Below, one piece after another: positions 62,572 through 64,000 of a stretch of 64,000 nucleotides of DNA. The number at the start of each line of letters is the position of its first letter. Positions within the stretch are counted from its first letter, which is position 1. A program made the translations under genes and the position numbers. The notes beneath the pieces were generated by a model. The model worked only from the letters and a program-made list of their open reading frames with translations, was not told the origin of the DNA and ran no database searches. This stretch comes from CAXXOK01 sp963674895. Its GTDB lineage: Bacteria > Bacillota > Clostridia > Christensenellales > Aristaeellaceae. The stretch lies in assembly GCA_963674895.2 (NCBI GenBank), contig CAXXCY010000003.1:186001-250000 (forward strand), written 5' to 3'.

Positions 62572-62840
62572 TCGACGGGCTCCGTATCGGCCAGCTCAAA
62601 CAGCGTCGCGTCCACGAAAATATCGCGAAACAGCCGCCGGAAATAGTTGGCGTGCCCCCCGCGAATAAACAGGGTCGAAAGCCCCTCCTGGCAGCCGACG
62701 CTTTCCACGATGTGGATGTTGCCCCGGCTGTCCCGTATTCTGCAGCCATCGAAAAGCATAAGGCAATCCTCCTGCGCGGCGAAAAGCATCAGGCCGGTTC
62801 CATCGATCTCCACAACCTCGTCCAGCACACGAAACTCCAT
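62568..62840 (-). CDS. Small protein of unknown function between walJ and rlmH
   Basis: A 90-residue protein that I do not recognise. It looks beta-rich: MEFRVLDEVVEIDGTGLMLF, LMLFDGCRIRDSRGNIHIVES and GLSTLFIRG form successive strands, and the C-terminal DIFVDATLFELAD is probably helical. No signal peptide is present. GGAG is six bases before the ATG. Its stop overlaps the rlmH start, and it is nine bases after walJ, so it is translationally coupled. Confidence 0.7.
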   Translation of the reverse strand: MEFRVLDEVVEIDGTGLMLFAAQEDCLMLFDGCRIRDSRGNIHIVESVGCQEGLSTLFIRGGHANYFRRLFRDIFVDATLFELADTEPVD

Positions 62841-62849
62841 TTGGCTCTC

Positions 62850-63641
62850 CTATATGCGGTACAGATGGCCAGCCTGGCAGCGGTCGGCGACATGCAGCGT
62901 TACGTCGTCCCCGATCACGGCGCCCGCCCCTGTCAGCGCGGCGGATACGGTTTCGAGCGCGAGGTCCGGGGTGTTGTTCTCCTGGCTTAAATGCCCAAGC
63001 AGCAGGTGCCTGGTGCCGCTCTGCGCGAGCATCACCGCCGCTTCACCGCCCGCCTCGTTGCTCAGGTGGCCCTTGCGGCCGAGGATGCGGGTTTTCAGGC
63101 GCGCCGGATACGAGGGGTTGTTCCGGAGCATATCCGGATCGTGGTTGCTTTCCAGCAGCACGATATCCGCGCCCTCGACGGCCTGATAGACAAACTTGGA
63201 AAAGTGCCCCAGATCGGTCGCGACGGCGACGCTGTAACGCCCGGTATAGAAGCGGAAGCCGGTCGGCTCGTTCGCGTCGTGCGGAATATGAAAGGGCACG
63301 GCTTCGACGTCGTCTAAAAAAAAGCTTTCATCCTGCCGGATGATCATGCGGTGATGCCTGGGAAGCTCGCCGACGGCCCGCTGCATGCCTTCCCAAGTGC
63401 CCTCCGTGGCGTATATCGGAATGTTCAGCTTCCGGCTGATCACGCCAGCGCCTTTCATATGGTCCGTGTGTTCGTGCGTGATCAGGAGCGCATGGATGGA
63501 GGAGAGATCGAGCCTGGCTTTCAGCAGCGCTTCCAGCGTCTGCTTTCCGCTCATGCCGCAGTCGATCAGCAGGGCGCCGCGGTCTGTGGAGAGATACGCG
63601 CAGTTGCCGCTCGAACCGCTGAACAGGGTACAAAATTGCAA
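62850..63641 (-). CDS. walJ: MBL-fold hydrolase WalJ/YycJ
   Basis: A 263-residue metallo-beta-lactamase-fold protein. It has FCTLFSGSSGNCAYLST at the N-terminus, the metal motif THEHTDHMKG (H-x-H-x-D-H) and a second-site HLLLGHLSQENNTP. This matches WalJ (YycJ), a probable 5'-3' DNA exonuclease linked to the WalRK regulon and DNA repair. The TTG at 63641, with AAAGG ten bases upstream, reproduces the family N-terminus exactly; a TTG at 63680 is possible. It is coupled to the unknown gene and rlmH. Confidence 0.93.
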   Translation of the reverse strand: MQFCTLFSGSSGNCAYLSTDRGALLIDCGMSGKQTLEALLKARLDLSSIHALLITHEHTDHMKGAGVISRKLNIPIYATEGTWEGMQRAVGELPRHHRMIIRQDESFFLDDVEAVPFHIPHDANEPTGFRFYTGRYSVAVATDLGHFSKFVYQAVEGADIVLLESNHDPDMLRNNPSYPARLKTRILGRKGHLSNEAGGEAAVMLAQSGTRHLLLGHLSQENNTPDLALETVSAALTGAGAVIGDDVTLHVADRCQAGHLYRI

Positions 63642-63672
63642 AGGAAGACCGCCTTTCGGAAAACAGGAATGA

Positions 63673-64000
63673 TTACGCAAGCGGCTCCGGAACGAAGCCT
63701 TCGAACATCACCACGTCGTACCGCTTTCGCGCCGCGTCCAGCTCGGCCTGATTTTTAACCACCCACGCGACGAGAATGGGCTTAAAGAGCAACCGGAGCA
63801 ATTTCAGGGACGGCGTGCTGTCATAGTGAAAATTATACGCGACAAAATGGGGCCTGGAAAACACGTTGAACAGCATGTTTTTCAGCAGAAACACGAGTAC
63901 GGGATGCGTGCCTTCGACATATACGCCGGAGGCCAGCTGCCCGCGCAGCGTTCCGGGCGCATGTTTGCGGATATAGCGTACGATACCCGGGTGGAAGGAT
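63673..64000 (-). CDS. Glycerophosphodiester phosphodiesterase, C-terminal part
   Basis: The frame enters from beyond the right edge; 108 residues are visible. They match the C-terminal half of a GDPD TIM-barrel: SFHPGIVRYIRKHAPGTLRGQL, a long LLKNMLFNVFSRPHFVAYNF segment and the WVVKNQAELDAARKRYDVVMFEGF ending in sections, the usual last strands of the family. Such enzymes split glycerophosphodiesters into glycerol-3-phosphate and an alcohol. The catalytic HGHRG and Glu residues lie in the missing part. It runs into walJ with a 31-base gap. Confidence 0.85.
   Translation of the reverse strand, partial: SFHPGIVRYIRKHAPGTLRGQLASGVYVEGTHPVLVFLLKNMLFNVFSRPHFVAYNFHYDSTPSLKLLRLLFKPILVAWVVKNQAELDAARKRYDVVMFEGFVPEPLA

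Overview
The window looks like chromosomal DNA of a GC-rich member of the Bacillota, most likely class Clostridia. Evidence for this is a CIRCE operator in front of groES-groEL, a T-box leader in front of valS, a nine-gene V/A-type ATPase operon, scpA-scpB, a DUF177-rpmF pair, TmcAL, a CotH/VTC/DUF4956 locus and ample Shine-Dalgarno sequences. TTG start codons are unusually common (about nine). Genus cannot be read from the sequence. I saw no rRNA, tRNA, CRISPR array, insertion sequence or prophage.

Layout. 1-4180: 3' end of a branched-chain amino acid ABC transporter operon (livK partial, livH, livM, livG, livF). 4193-5251: mutY, convergent. 5397-7454: CIRCE-controlled groES-groEL. 7742-8725: an APH-like kinase. 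8788-12015: TRAP transporter dctP-dctQ-dctM. 12120-13836: ispE-pdxK on the minus strand. 14045-17258: DUF1934 gene, unknown gene, metallo-hydrolase and a CTP synthase whose glutaminase nucleophile is replaced by glycine. 17388-26020: a surface CotH/lamin-tail protein, DUF4956 membrane protein and VTC-domain protein, then a secreted protein and three metabolic enzymes (aldolase, PLP decarboxylase, class IV aminotransferase) in one tight run. 26206-35382: upp, then the V/A-type ATPase operon H-I-K-E-C-F-A-B-D, with sodium-site residues in the K ring and a one-base frameshift near the end of B. 35445-40969: trmO, M50 protease, scpAB, nitroreductase/MarR pair, tmcAL. 41094-44072: pta-ackA, then DUF177-rpmF. 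44085-50464: T-box, small membrane protein, valS, rsmH, rsmI, then GNAT and birA on the minus strand. 50577-57691: sugar amidotransferase, rlmD operon, a frameshifted molybdopterin-domain lipoprotein and wbpA/wbpB/wbpD-like nucleotide-sugar genes. 57918-64000: FAD oxidoreductase, GH94 phosphorylase, walJ-unknown-rlmH, and the end of a glycerophosphodiesterase gene.

How the genes fit together. The cell appears to be a fermenter: acetate via Pta-AckA, sodium-linked energetics through the V/A-ATPase, import of amino acids (ABC) and organic acids (TRAP), and phosphorolytic use of a beta-linked disaccharide (GH94). The wbp-like genes and the amidotransferase point to an N-acetylated, possibly amidinated, uronic acid in a surface polysaccharide, but the aminotransferase and epimerase of that route are not here.

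The items most worth a second look are the degenerate CTP synthase, the CotH/DUF4956/VTC locus joined to an aldolase-decarboxylase-aminotransferase trio, a dispersed repeat of about 165 bp that in four places starts right after a stop codon, and two single-base frameshifts (atpB and the molybdopterin-domain gene) that need read-level checking.
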